Origin: CADEEN01 sp963840805
GTDB taxonomy: Bacteria; Pseudomonadota; Gammaproteobacteria; Burkholderiales; Burkholderiaceae_C
DNA: 64,000 bases
Assembly: GCA_963840805.1 (NCBI GenBank)
Contig: CAWJAJ010000006.1
Span: forward strand, 62,001 to 126,000
Reading direction: 5' to 3'
Position numbers and translations under genes: made by a program. Positions within the stretch are counted from its first letter, which is position 1. The number at the start of each line of letters is the position of its first letter. The notes beneath the pieces were generated by a model, which was given only the letters and a program-made list of their open reading frames with translations, was not told the DNA's origin and searched no databases. Of the stretch, positions 1 through 10,167 are shown piece after piece.

Positions 1-1543
1 GGGCCACGGCGCCGGAGACCGCCGGGGCGGCCACCGAGGTGCCGCTCAGCTGCATCTGCGTCTCGCGGTAGGTCTGGGTGATACCCGTCGACGTGACGAG
101 CTGGCTGTAGAACAGCGTGCCCAGCAGGTTCCAGGTCGGCGTGCTGCTCGAAGCCTTGGTCGCGCCGGCGCCGACGATGGCGTTGCCGGGGGCGACCAGG
201 TCGGGCTTGAGCAGGTTGTCGACATGGCGCACGCCGGCGCTGTCGGTCCAGGCGCTGCGGGTCGGGCCGCGCGAGCTGAAGATGTTGACCACGTCGTCGC
301 TGCGCGCCGTCGTGCCCTTGGTGTTGGCCGAGCCGACGGTGATCACCGTCGGGTCGTTGCCCGGTGCGCTGATGGTGCCGAAGGTCTCCTGGCCGAGCCA
401 GTTCTTGCCGAAGTTGCCGGCGGCCACCACCACCGTGATGCCGGCGGCCGCTGGCGCTGCGCACCGCGGCGCACAGCGGGTCGGTCTGCCAGCTGTCGGT
501 CGAGGCCGCGGCCAGGCTCAGGTTCATCACGCGGATGTTGTATTCCTTGGCGTGGTAGATCACCCACTGGATGCCTTCCATCGCGTCGCTGATGGTGCCG
601 AAGCCGTAGTCGTTGAGCACCTTGACGTCGTAGATGTCGGCGTTGGGGGCGATGCCGGTCAGGTCGGGCGCCACGTTGTAGGTCACCGGGCGGCCGGCGG
701 CGATCGACGCCACGTGCGTGCCGTGGCCGTAGCCGTCCTGCGTCAGGTGCCGTGTCGTTGGCGATCGCGGCCTCGTAGCTGGCCAGCGCGGCCGAGCCGG
801 GCTGCAGCGAGGTCGAGCCGTTGGCGCCCGGCGCCCAGCTGGCCTGCGTGGTGCCGAGCATCTGCACGTTGCGCTTGACGCGGGTCGCGGCCGACGCATT
901 GTTGAAGGCCTCGTGCGTCTTCATCACGCCCGAGTCGAGCACCGCGATGCCGATGCCCGTGCCGTCCAGGCCCGAGTAGCTGGTCTTGGTGCTGTTGCTG
1001 CGCACCCCGGTGGTCAGCGTGCCGGTGACGTACTCCAGCGTGCTGGCGGTGCGCGAGGTGGCGCGGTTGGGCGCCACGGTGAAGACGTCGGAGCGGGCGG
1101 CGATCTTGGCCACCTGCGCCGCCGGCAGCGTGGCGGTCACCGCGCGCAGGCCGGGCATGGCCACGTGCACCGAGCCGCCGTTGCCCTTGATGTCGCTCGC
1201 GCAGGTTGGTCATCTCGCGGTCGCTGTTGTCGCGGGCCATGATCACCACCTGCACGTGGCGCGTGCCGTTGACGTCCTTGGCCCACTTGGCGTTGGGCGT
1301 CGTCGGTGCATCGAGTGCGGCCTGCAGATCCTTGGCGATCTTCTTGGCCTGGCCGTTGCCGTTGCCCGGTGCGGCGAAGGCCGGCTGCCCGCCGAGCATC
1401 GCCAGCGCGGCCGTTGCGGCGACCAGGCGCTTGAAGCACTCCTTCAACGCTCGACGCTCGATCAGCACGGTGAAGTTGCTGAGCAGGTTCATCCTGCGTG
1501 CCCGGCGCTCGATCAGGACGGTGAAGTGGCTCAAGGGGTTCAT
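1..1543 (-). CDS. Secreted S8 subtilisin-like protease, copy 1 (3' end outside window, frameshifted)
   Basis: Secreted serine endopeptidase of the subtilase family. Read across apparent indels near 1197, 745 and 455, it has a signal peptide (hydrophobic run ending QPAFA-AP), an I9-like propeptide, the Asp motif (GIAVLDSG), the His motif (YGHGTHVAS) and, against the window edge, the Ser motif (LSGTSVAAP). The C-terminal region is off the window. The start at 1543 is chosen because GGAG lies about 7 nt upstream and the same MNPLS start occurs in the two downstream paralogs; an in-frame ATG exists 26 codons earlier. Unlike its paralogs, the N-terminus carries a 17-codon duplication (MNPLSHFTVLIERRARR, then MNLLSNFTVLIERRALK). 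It is probably active if the indels are technical; substrate unknown. Confidence 0.85.
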
Positions 1544-1740
1544 CTGCGGCTCCAACGAGTGGGGTCTGTTTGCTGGCTCCTCTGCCGGCCCGCCGGTACT
1601 TGTTGCATCTCGTACCGGCACGTAAGCAGAGGTGACGGTTGAATCCTAGGGGGATGTGACCGTTTGCAACACCGGGTCGGGGGGTGCGCTGTGAACAGTG
1701 ACCGTGCCGTTGTTCACGCCCGCGCGGCGTGTTGCATTTG
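1544..1740 (-). promoter_or_regulatory. Conserved upstream region of subtilase copy 1 with two inverted repeats
   Basis: Nearly identical sequence precedes all three subtilase genes. An inner inverted repeat GTGAACA (1691-1697) / TGTTCAC (1711-1717) has a 13-bp spacer. An outer pair TGCAACAC (1665-1672) / GTGTTGCA (1729-1736) encloses it, with 18 and 11 bp between outer and inner arms. The same arms and the same three spacings recur at 4361-4432 and 6999-7070. A dimeric regulator binding two coupled operators is an inference. A short GTG-initiated reading frame crosses the repeats on the minus strand, so a leader peptide is the alternative. The rest of this gap (1741-1943) holds only the hairpin at 1869-1901. 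Confidence 0.6.
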
Positions 1741-1868
1741 CGTTGTTTTGGCAGCGATTTCTGGCGGCGGCGGCCAGCGCGTGGGCCTTGGCGCGGCACG
1801 TCGTGTTGCCCATCGCGCGGCGCGTGCGGCGTTCGTGCGTGGCTGTCGAGCACGGCCTGCACAAACGG

Positions 1869-1901
1869 CGACGCCGGCGTCCACGGGGGAGGCCGGCGTC
1901 G
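1869..1901 (-). terminator. Hairpin 3' of subtilase copy 2
   Basis: Perfect 10-bp arms (CGACGCCGGC at 1869-1878, complement at 1892-1901) with a 13-nt loop, starting 43 nt beyond the copy 2 stop codon. A similar hairpin follows copy 3. No U-tract follows on the minus strand, so classic intrinsic termination is uncertain. Confidence 0.45.
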
Positions 1902-1943
1902 CGCGGGTGGGCGGCACAGGGTGCGCCGCTCTGCACTGGCGCG

Positions 1944-4239
1944 TTAGCGCTCGCCGAGCACCAGGCCTTCGCTCATCACGACGCCCTCGCTCATCACGAC
2001 GCCTTCGCTCATCACGATGCCTTCGCTCATCACGACGCCCTCGCTCATCACGACGCCTTCGCTCATCACGACGCCCTCGCTCATCACGACGCCTTCGCTC
2101 ATCACGACGCCCTCGCTCATCACGACGCCCTCGCTCATCACGACACCTTCGCTCATCACCACGCCGCTGCCGGCGGTGAACCAGCCCGACAGCGTCGCGG
2201 TGGGGGTGAAGACGCCGGTCTTGCCGAGCCAGGAGCTGGTGCCCAGCAGCGAATTGCCGTTGACCACACCGGCGGTCACCAGCACCTGGCCGGCCGGGAC
2301 CGAGACCTCGCTGAACGATTGCACGAAGGTGTTCGAGCGGGATGCCGGTACCCGACCAGTAGGCCGGCACGCGCTTGCGCACCACGCCGTTGGCCCAGAC
2401 GAAGCGTGGGTCGTGGATCGGCTGGAACGTGGTGAACAGCGCATCGCCGCTCGCCACCATGCTGCCGCCGATGAAGACCACGCGCGACCAGTTGAAGCTC
2501 GAGCCGTTGATGGTCGAGGTGGCGGCGGGCATCTTGGTGGACTTGCTGGCCAGCAGGCTGTCGCCCGCGGCGATGGTGCCGGCCGCGATCTTCGAGGCGA
2601 TGTCGGTGCGCAGCGTCTTGGCCAGCGCGACGGCGCCGTTGACGTTGAGCAGGCCGGCGCCTTGTTGCAGCAGGTTGGCGCCGGCGATCGGCTGCGCCGA
2701 GTACTGCAGCATGGCCTTGATCAGCGGCGGCGTCAGGCCCGGGTTGGCCTGCAGCATCAGCGCCACCGTGCCCGATACCACCGGCGCGGCGATCGAGGTG
2801 CCGCTCATGTACATCTGCGTCTCGCCGTAGGTCTGGTTGATGCCGGTGGCCGTGACCAGCAGGCTGTAGTAGGCGCTGGCCAGGTAGTCCCAGGTCGAGT
2901 TGTTGCTCTGTGCGCGGGTCGCTGCGGCGCCGATGACCAGGTTGCCGGGGGCCACCAGGTCGGGCTTGAGCAGGTTGTCGACGTGGCGCACGCCGTTCGT
3001 GTCGGTCCAGCCGCTGCGCGTCGGGCCGCGCGAGCTGAACAGATTGACGGTGTCGTCGCTGCGGCTGGCGGTGTGCTTGTAGTTGGCCGAGCCGACGGTG
3101 ATCACCGACGGGTCGTTGCCCGGCGCGCTGATGGTGCCGAAGGTCTCCTGCAACAGCGTGTTCTTGCCGAAGTTGCCGGCGGCCACCACCACCGTGATGC
3201 CGGCGGCGGTGGCGCTGCGCACCGCGGCGCACAGCGGGTCGGTCTGCCAGCTGTCGGTCGAGGCCGCGGCCAGGCTCAGGTTCAGCACGCGGATGTTGTA
3301 TTCCTTGGCGTGGTAGATCGCCCACTGGATGCCTTCCATCGCGTCGCTGACGGTGCCGAAGCCGTTGGCGTCGAGCACCTTGACGTCGTAGATGTTGGCG
3401 TTGGGGGCGATGCCGGTCAGGTCGGGCGCGACGTTGTAGGTCACCGGGCGGCCGGCGGCCAGCGAGGCCACGTGCGTGCCGTGGCCGTACGGGTCGTGCA
3501 GCACGTTGCTGTCGTTGGCGATCGCGGTCTCGTACTGCGCCAGCGCGGTGCTGCCGGGTTGCAGCGACGAGCTGCCGTCGAGGCCGCTGGTCCAGTTGGC
3601 CTGCGTGGTGCTGAGCATCTGCACGTTGCGCTTGACGCGAGTGACGGCGCTGGCGTTGTTGAAGGCTTCATGTGCCTTCATCACGCCCGAGTCGAGCACC
3701 GCGATGCCGATGCCGGTGCCGTCGTAGCCCGAGTAGCTGGTCTTGGTGCTGTTGGTGCGCACGCCGGTGGTCAGCGTGCCGGTGATCGATTCGAGCGTGC
3801 TGGCGGTGCGCGAGGTGGCACGGTTCGGGGCCACGGTGACGACGTCGGAGCGCGCGGCGATCTTGGCCACCTGCGCGGCCGGCAGCGTGGCCGTCACCGC
3901 GCGCAGGCCGGGCATGCGCACGTGCACCGAGCCGCCGAGGCTCTTGACGTTGGTGCGCAGGGCGGTCATCTCCTTGTCGGTGCTGTTGCTCATGATCACG
4001 ACCTGCACGTGGCGCGTGCCATTGACGTCCTTGGCCCACTTGGCGTTGGGCGTCGTCGGTGCGTCCAGCGCGGCCTGCAGGTCCTTGGCGACCTTCTTGG
4101 CCTGGCCGGTGCCCGGCGCGGCGAAGGCCGGTTGCCCGCCGAGCATCGCCAGCGCGGCCGTTGCGGCGACCAGGCGCTTGAAGAGGGCCTTCAGCGCGCG
4201 GCGCTCGATCAGGACGGTGAATTGACTGAGGGGGTTCAT
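1944..4239 (-). CDS. Secreted S8 subtilisin-like protease with C-terminal GVVMSE repeats, copy 2
   Basis: Most intact member of the array, about 765 residues. In order: a long n-region (MNPLSQFTVLIERR), hydrophobic signal core ending PAFA-AP, propeptide, Asp site (GIAVLDSG), His site (YGHGTHVAS), oxyanion/substrate region (VVVAAGNFG), Ser site (MSGTSIAAP), a C-terminal domain, then eleven GVVMSE-type hexapeptides and a short tail ending LGER. One indel near 2340 separates the catalytic part from the C-terminal 166 residues; a single-base correction restores homology to copy 3. The start at 4239 is preceded by GGAG. The protein should be exported by Sec and matured by propeptide cleavage. The repeat tail could be a surface or substrate-binding segment; that is inference. 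Confidence 0.9.
1966..2166 (-). repeat. 18-bp tandem repeat encoding 11 GVVMSE units
   Basis: Eleven consecutive 18-bp units encode GVVMSE; one unit carries Ile for the first Val. Units differ mainly by GAG/GAA synonymous changes. Because 18 is a multiple of three, gain or loss of units would change protein length without changing frame. There are no spacers, so this is not a CRISPR array. Confidence 0.95.
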
Positions 4240-4440
4240 CTGCGGCTCCAACGAGTGGGGTCTGTTTGCTGGTTCCTCTGCAGGCCCGCCGGTACTTGTT
4301 GCTTGTCGTACCGGCACGTAAGCAGAGGTGACGGTTGAATCCTAGGGGGATGTGACCGTTTGCAACACCGGGTTGGGGGGTGCGGCGTGAACAGTGGCCG
4401 TGCCCTTGTTCACGGCCGTGCGGCGTGTTGCATTTGCGTT
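4240..4440 (-). promoter_or_regulatory. Conserved upstream region of subtilase copy 2
   Basis: Second instance of the region seen at 1544-1740. Outer arms TGCAACAC 4361-4368 and GTGTTGCA 4425-4432; inner arms GTGAACA 4387-4393 and TGTTCAC 4407-4413. Spacings (18, 13, 11) are identical to copy 1. The shared block on the gene-proximal side includes a conserved CCCCCTAGGATTC stretch on the minus strand that could contain promoter elements. The rest of this gene-free gap (to 4580) holds only the hairpin at 4510-4542. Confidence 0.6.
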
Positions 4441-4509
4441 GTTTTTTGCGTCGGTTTGCGCCTGCTGTGGTCCAGCGCGCCGCATGTCGCCCGTCGCCTC
4501 CACAAGCGG

Positions 4510-4542
4510 CGACGCCGGCGTCCACGAAGGAAGCCGGCGCCG
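4510..4542 (-). terminator. Hairpin 3' of subtilase copy 3
   Basis: Arms at 4510-4519 and 4533-4542 match at 9 of 10 positions and are the same sequence as the hairpin after copy 2. It lies 38 nt beyond the copy 3 stop. No strong U-tract follows. Confidence 0.4.
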
Positions 4543-4580
4543 GGCGGTTGTTGCAGTGTGGTGCGCGCTGGCCGTTCGCG

Positions 4581-6877
4581 TCAGGGTTCGCCGAGCAGGC
4601 TCGAGTCGTTGGCCGAACTGACGTCGGGCTGGCCGCTCTCGCTCATCACGACACCTTCGCTCATCACGACGCCTTCGCTCATCACGACGCCCTCGCTCAT
4701 CACGACGCCCTCGCTCATGACGACGCCTTCGCTCATCACGACGCCTTCGCTCATCACGACGCCTTCGCTCATCACGACGCCTTCGCTCATCACGACGCCG
4801 CTGCCGGCGACCAGCCAGCCGCTCAGCGTGGCGGTCGGGATGAAGGCGCCGGTCTTGCCGAGCAGACTGGTGCCGGCCAGCGAGGTGGCGCTGCACCACG
4901 CCGGCGGTGACCAGCGTCTGGTTCGGCGCCGGCGCCCAGGTGATCGACTTGACGAAGGTGTTGGCCGACACGCTGCCGGCCGCGGGCCAGTAGGTCACGG
5001 TGTGGCGGCGCGCGACCTTGCCGGCCCAGACGCAGGCGATGGTCGTAGATCGGCTGGAACTTGGTGAACAGGCGCATCGCCGCTGACGATCTGGTTGCCG
5101 CCGGCGTAGACGATGCGGCTCCAGTTGAAGGTCTGGCCGTTGATCGTCGAGCTGGCGCGGGCATGGTCTTGCCGGCTGGCGAGCAGGTTGGCGCCGGCGA
5201 CGATGGTGCCGGCCTCGACCGCGGTGCTTGATGTCGGTGCGCAGCGCCTTGGCAAGGCGCGACCGCGCCGTGGACGTTGAGCAGCCCGGCGCCCTGCTGC
5301 AGCAGATTGGCACCGGCGATCGGCTGAGCCGAGTACTGCAGGATCGCCTTGATCAGCGGCGGCGTCAGGCCCGGGTTGGCCTGCAGCATCAGCGCCACGG
5401 TGCCCGTGACCACCGGGCGCGGCGACCGAGGTGCCGCTGAGGTACATCACCTGGCTGGCCTGAGCTCTGCGTCGCGCCTGCTACGGCGGCACAGCTTCGT
5501 GTAGGTCGTTGCCAGGTAGTTGCGGTTGCCCCTGGTGTCTGCCTGGACAGCGCGCCCGAGGATCTTGTTGCCCGGCGCGACCAGGTCGGGCTTGAGCAGG
5601 TTGTCGACCTGGCGCACGCCAGTCGTGTCGACGTACGAGCCGCGCGTCGGGCCGCGCGAGCTGAAGAAGTTGACCGTGTCGTCGCTGCGCAGCGTGCGTG
5701 CCCTTGGTGTTGGCCGAGCCGACCGTGATCACCGTCGGGTCGTGCCCGGGCGAGCTGATCGTGCCGTAGCGTTGCGGCGCCGCTCGCGTTCTGGCCGAAG
5801 TTGCCCGCCGCCACCACCACCGTGATGCCGGCGGCCGCTGCGCTGCGCGCGGCGCGCGCCAGCGGGTCGGTCTGCCAGCTCTCGGTGGAGTCCGCCGCCA
5901 GGCTCAGGTTCATGACGCGGATGTTGTATTCCTTGGCGTGGTAGATCACCCAGTCGATGCCGGCGAGCACGTCGCTCATCTGTGCCGTAGCCGTTGCCGT
6001 CGAGCACCTTGACGTCGTAGAGGTTGGCGTTGGGCGCGATGCCGGTGGCGTCGGGCGACTGGTAGTAGCCGCGGCCGGCCGCGATCGAGGCCACGTGCGT
6101 GCCATGGCCGTACGGATCGTGCAGCTTGGTCGCCGGTGCTGTCGATGTTCGACTCGTAGCTGGCCACGCGCTGCTGCCCGGGATCATGCCGACGCGAGGC
6201 GTCGACGCCGGCGGTCCAGTCCTTGGCGCCGACTGCGTTCGCGTCGCCGACCTTCTGGAAGTCCACCGCGCGCTTGACGCGGCTCGCGCCGGCTGTCGTC
6301 GTTCATAGCCTTGTTGTAGTTGCCGATGCCCGAGTCGAGGATGGCGATGCCGATGCCGCTGCCGTCCAGGCCGGTGTACGTGGTGGTGCTGGTGTAGGTG
6401 CGCACGTTGCGGTCAGCGCGCCGGTCACGGTTTCGAGCGTGCTGGCGGTGCGCGCGGTCAGCCGGTTGGGCGAGACGCCCTGCACGTCGCTGCGCGCGGC
6501 GATCGCCGCCACCTGGTTGGCCGGCAGCATCGCCGTACAGGCGGCCACCGAGACGTAGCGGAAGTAGACCGCGCCGCCGCGGCCGACGATGTCGTTGCGC
6601 AGCGCAATCGAGGTCGGGGTCGGTGCTGTTGCAAACGACCAGCACCTTGACCATGGCGCATGCCGTTGACGTCCTTGGCCCAGTTCAGTACCGGCGTGGT
6701 CGGAGCGGCAAGCACCTGCTGCAGGTCGGTGGCGATCTTGTCGGCCGCCGTCTGCGCCAGAGCGCGCTGGGCACCGAGCACACCGCCCAAGAACACCATC
6801 GACGCCAGCGCGGCCGCGAGGGCAGTGCGCAGTCGTCGGCGCTCGATCAGGACCGTGAATTGACTGAGGGGGTTCAT
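4581..6877 (-). CDS. Secreted S8 subtilisin-like protease with GVVMSE repeats, copy 3 (heavily frameshifted)
   Basis: Third paralog. All family landmarks are present but spread over several frames: start MNPLSQF at 6877, signal core ending RALAQ, Asp site (GIAILDSG), His site (YGHGTHVAS), VVVAAGNFG, Ser site (LSGTSVAAP), a C-terminal domain ending SGWLVAGS, nine GVVMSE units and a tail ending SSLLGEP. At least ten single-base indels are needed to restore one frame. Every catalytic residue survives and the neighbouring rsuA and hydrolase genes show the same damage, so sequencing error is more likely than decay, but a true pseudogene is not excluded. The propeptide is more diverged from copies 1 and 2 than those are from each other. 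Confidence 0.8.
4634..4800 (-). repeat. 18-bp tandem repeat encoding 9 GVVMSE units
   Basis: Nine units of the same 18-bp repeat as at 1966-2166, again at the 3' end of the subtilase reading frame. The difference in count (9 versus 11) shows that the array length varies between paralogs. Confidence 0.95.
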
Positions 6878-7078
6878 CTGCGGCTCCAACGGGTGGGGTC
6901 TGTTTCTGGCTCCTCTGGCTGGCCCGCCGGCACTTGTTGCATCCCGTTTCGGCGTGTAAGCAAAGGTGATGAATGGATCGTAGGGGGATGTGTCTGTTTG
7001 CAACACTGGGTTGGGGGGTGCAGCGTGAACAGTGCCCGTGCCCTTGTTCACGCCGCGTCGGCGTGTTGCATTTGCGCG
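6878..7078 (-). promoter_or_regulatory. Conserved upstream region of subtilase copy 3
   Basis: Third instance of the shared upstream block. Outer arms 6999-7006 and 7063-7070; inner arms 7025-7031 and 7045-7051, with the same 18/13/11 spacing. Similarity to the other two regions stops just past the distal outer arm, close to the end of the pseudouridine synthase gene, which marks the outer edge of the repeated unit. The short leader-like frame seen in the other two has lost its stop here, which argues for DNA-level rather than peptide-level conservation. Confidence 0.6.
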
Positions 7079-7102
7079 GCCGAATACCGGCCGGCGAGCA
7101 GG

Positions 7103-7825
7103 TCAGCCGCCTGTCGAGTCGGCCGCGGCGGCATCGGCCCAGCGCCACGCGCCGGGCGGCAGGTCGGCCGGCAGCGCCCAGGCGCCGAACGCGCTGCGGT
7201 GCAGCGCCTCGACGCGGTTGCCGACCGCGGCGACCATGCGCTTGACCTGGTGGTAGCGGCCTTCGGTGAGCGTCAGGCGCAGCTGTCGCTCGCCGGTGGC
7301 TTCGCAGGCCGTCGGCGCGCACCGGCTGCGGGTCGTCGTCGAGCACCACGCCGGCGAGCAGGCGCGCCACCGTGTCGTCCGCCAGCGCGTGCTTGCAGGT
7401 CACTTCGTAGACCTTGGCCACGTGGTGCTTCGGCGAGGTCAGGCGGTGGATCAGCGTGCCGTCGTCGGTGAGCAGCAGCAGGCCGGTGGTGTCGGCGTCG
7501 AGCCGGCCGACCGGTTGCACGCCGCGCTCGCGCAGCGGCGCGGGCAGCAGCGTGAGGATGCTGGGGTGGTGGCGCGGTTTGGTCGAGCACTCGTAGCCGG
7601 CCGGTTTGTGCAGCATCACCAGTGCCTGGGCGTGGTACGGCCAGGCCTGGCCCTGCACGCTGAACACCAGGCCTTGGGTCGGCCACAGGGCGCGCGGGTC
7701 GTCGACGGTTGCGCCGCCGATCTGCACTTGGCCCGCCGCGATCAGTGCCGCGCAATGGCGCCGTGTGCCGAAGCCTTGGCTGAACAGGATCTGCGCCAGC
7801 GGCAGCGGCCCCGTCGCAACGGCCA

Positions 7826-7826
<1 letters not shown>
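7103..7826 (-). CDS. rsuA: 16S rRNA pseudouridine synthase, RsuA family
   Basis: Isomerises a uridine in 16S rRNA (U516 for RsuA). The N-terminus has an S4-like RNA-binding segment (TRRHCAALIAAGQVQIGG); the catalytic Asp lies in the family motif GRLDADTTGLLLLT; the C-terminal part contains the family segment EGRYHQVKRMVAAVGNRV. An apparent one-base indel near 7316 separates the last third. The start at 7826 overlaps the stop of the upstream hydrolase by one base (TGATG), so the two are likely translationally coupled. RluB/E/F-type specificity cannot be fully excluded. Confidence 0.85.
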
Positions 7827-8819
<993 letters not shown>

Positions 8820-8827
8820 CGTTGCGC

Positions 8828-8950
8828 CCTCACCCCAACCCTCTCCCGCGAGCGGGAGAGGGGCTGATGGGATGCCTGTCGGGAGTGCTCGGCAGCGGCG
8901 GTGTATCGGCGCCCTCGCCCCCGAGCACGGGGGAGAGGGTTGGGGTGAGG
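8828..8950. repeat. Interspersed inverted repeat (CCTCACCCC type)
   Basis: Perfect 20-bp arms at 8828-8847 and 8931-8950 enclose about 80 bp containing shorter hairpins. This CCTCACCCCAACCCTCTCCC sequence is a widespread proteobacterial intergenic repeat. It fills the gap between the hydrolase start and the acyl-CoA dehydrogenase stop, and may form a processing or termination hairpin. Its translation (NPLPRGEG-like) is not a gene. Confidence 0.85.
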
Positions 8951-8957
8951 GGGGCGT

Positions 8958-10081
8958 TCATGCGAACACTCCCGCGGTGTCCTGCATCCGCTCGCTGACC
9001 TCGCCGAGGTGGTGCAGCGTGTCGCCCCACGCCACCTCGAGCATCGCAGGCGCTTGAAGTAATGGCTGGCGATGTACTCGTCGGTGACACCGATGCCGCC
9101 GTGCAGCTGGATGCACTGCTGGCCGACGAAGCGCATCGACTGGCCGAGCTGCACCTTGGCCTGCGACAGCGCGCGCCGGCGCTGCGGTGCGGGCTCGCCG
9201 AGCTTCAGCGTCGCGTAGTAGCTCATCGACCGCGCCAGTTCGAGTTGCATCTTGACGTCGGCGATGCGGTGGCGCAGGGCCTGGAAGCTGGCGATCGGCA
9301 CGCCGAACTGCTTGCGGGTGTTCATGTACTCGACGGTGACCGCCAGCAGCTTGTCCATCAGGCCCACGCCCTCGGCGCAGGCCGCGGCGATGCCGATGTC
9401 GGCGGCCTGCTCGAGCGCGGCTGTGGCGTCGGCGATCACCAGGCTGGCCGGCGATGGCCGCGAGCGTGACGTCGGCGGCGCGCGCGCCGTCCTGCGTCGG
9501 GTAGCCGCGCACCGCGCAGCGGGCCGCGTTCGACCAGGAACAGGCCGATCGGGGCCGACCGCGTGCGGCCCGACGCGGGCCGGCACCAGGTAGGCATCGG
9601 CCTCGTCGCCGGCCGGCACCAGGCTCTTGTGACCGCTGAGGGCCCAACCGCCCGCGGCCTGCGTGGCGGTGGTCGCTGCCGTGTCGCGGCGGTAGCGTGT
9701 GCCGTGCTCCTGCAGTGCCGGCACGACCAATGCCGAGCCGGCAGCGATGCGCGGCAGCCAGGTGGCTTGCACCGCGGCATCGCCCTGCGCGAGCAGTGCA
9801 GGTGCGATCAGCGCCGCCGCCGCGTACGGCGCGTTGACCAGGCCGCGGCCGAGTTCCTCCATCACCACCATCGCTTCGACGGCGCCGAAGCCCAGCCCGC
9901 CCTGCGCGCCGGGCACCGCCAGGCCGGTGAGGCCGAGTTCGGCGAGCTCGGCGTAGACCGCGCGCGTCGCGCCGCCGGCCTTGGCCAGTGCATGGCGGCG
10001 CTCGAACGAGAAGCCCTTGTCGACCCAGCGCTGCACCGCGTCGCGCAGCGAGATCTGGTCGTCGGTGAAATCGAAGTCCAT
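8958..10081 (-). CDS. Acyl-CoA dehydrogenase, small subunit (PimD-like)
   Basis: FAD-dependent acyl-CoA dehydrogenase related to the small subunit of pimeloyl-CoA dehydrogenase. The N-terminal helical domain begins MDFDFTDDQ and continues through GLTGLAVPGAQGGLGFGAVEAM; the C-terminal FAD domain has MNTRKQFGVPIASFQALRHR and QLHGGIGVTDEYIASHY. Apparent indels lie near 9540-9600, 9455 and 9055. It follows the large-subunit gene, from which it is separated by a repeat that supplies its Shine-Dalgarno sequence. Expected to act with that subunit on dicarboxylyl- or medium-chain acyl-CoAs; the exact substrate is not visible. Confidence 0.82.
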
Positions 10082-10165
10082 GTCAGGCCTCCTGCCGGGC
10101 CGCCCCAAGGGGGGCCTGCGCCCCCTCGGCAGGGGCAGCGAACAAATGTGAGCTTGGGGGTACAT
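10082..10165 (-). repeat. Interspersed leader-type repeat providing an SD sequence
   Basis: On the minus strand it runs from a CCCCCAAGCTCACATTTGTT stretch through GC-rich dyads to GGAGGCCTGAC directly abutting the ATG of the acyl-CoA dehydrogenase small subunit. A clearly related sequence occupies the same position before guaC (34857-34963). The last 10-11 bases include a consensus GGAGG at SD distance. Confidence 0.7.
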
Positions 10166-10167
10166 GT

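Noticed and set aside
1691..1717. lux box or Fur box
   Set aside because: Arms and 13-bp spacer do not match either consensus.
1966..2166. CRISPR-like direct repeats
   Set aside because: Units are 18 bp, contiguous, without spacers, and in frame inside the subtilase gene.
2017..4338. Plus-strand reading frame of 773 codons opposite subtilase copy 2
   Set aside because: It is the antisense of a gene with all subtilase motifs; its Val/Gly/Ala/Arg-rich translation is a GC-bias shadow.
8830..9090. Small protein with NPLPRGEG-like sequence
   Set aside because: Translation of the CCTCACCCC repeat, a common false gene.
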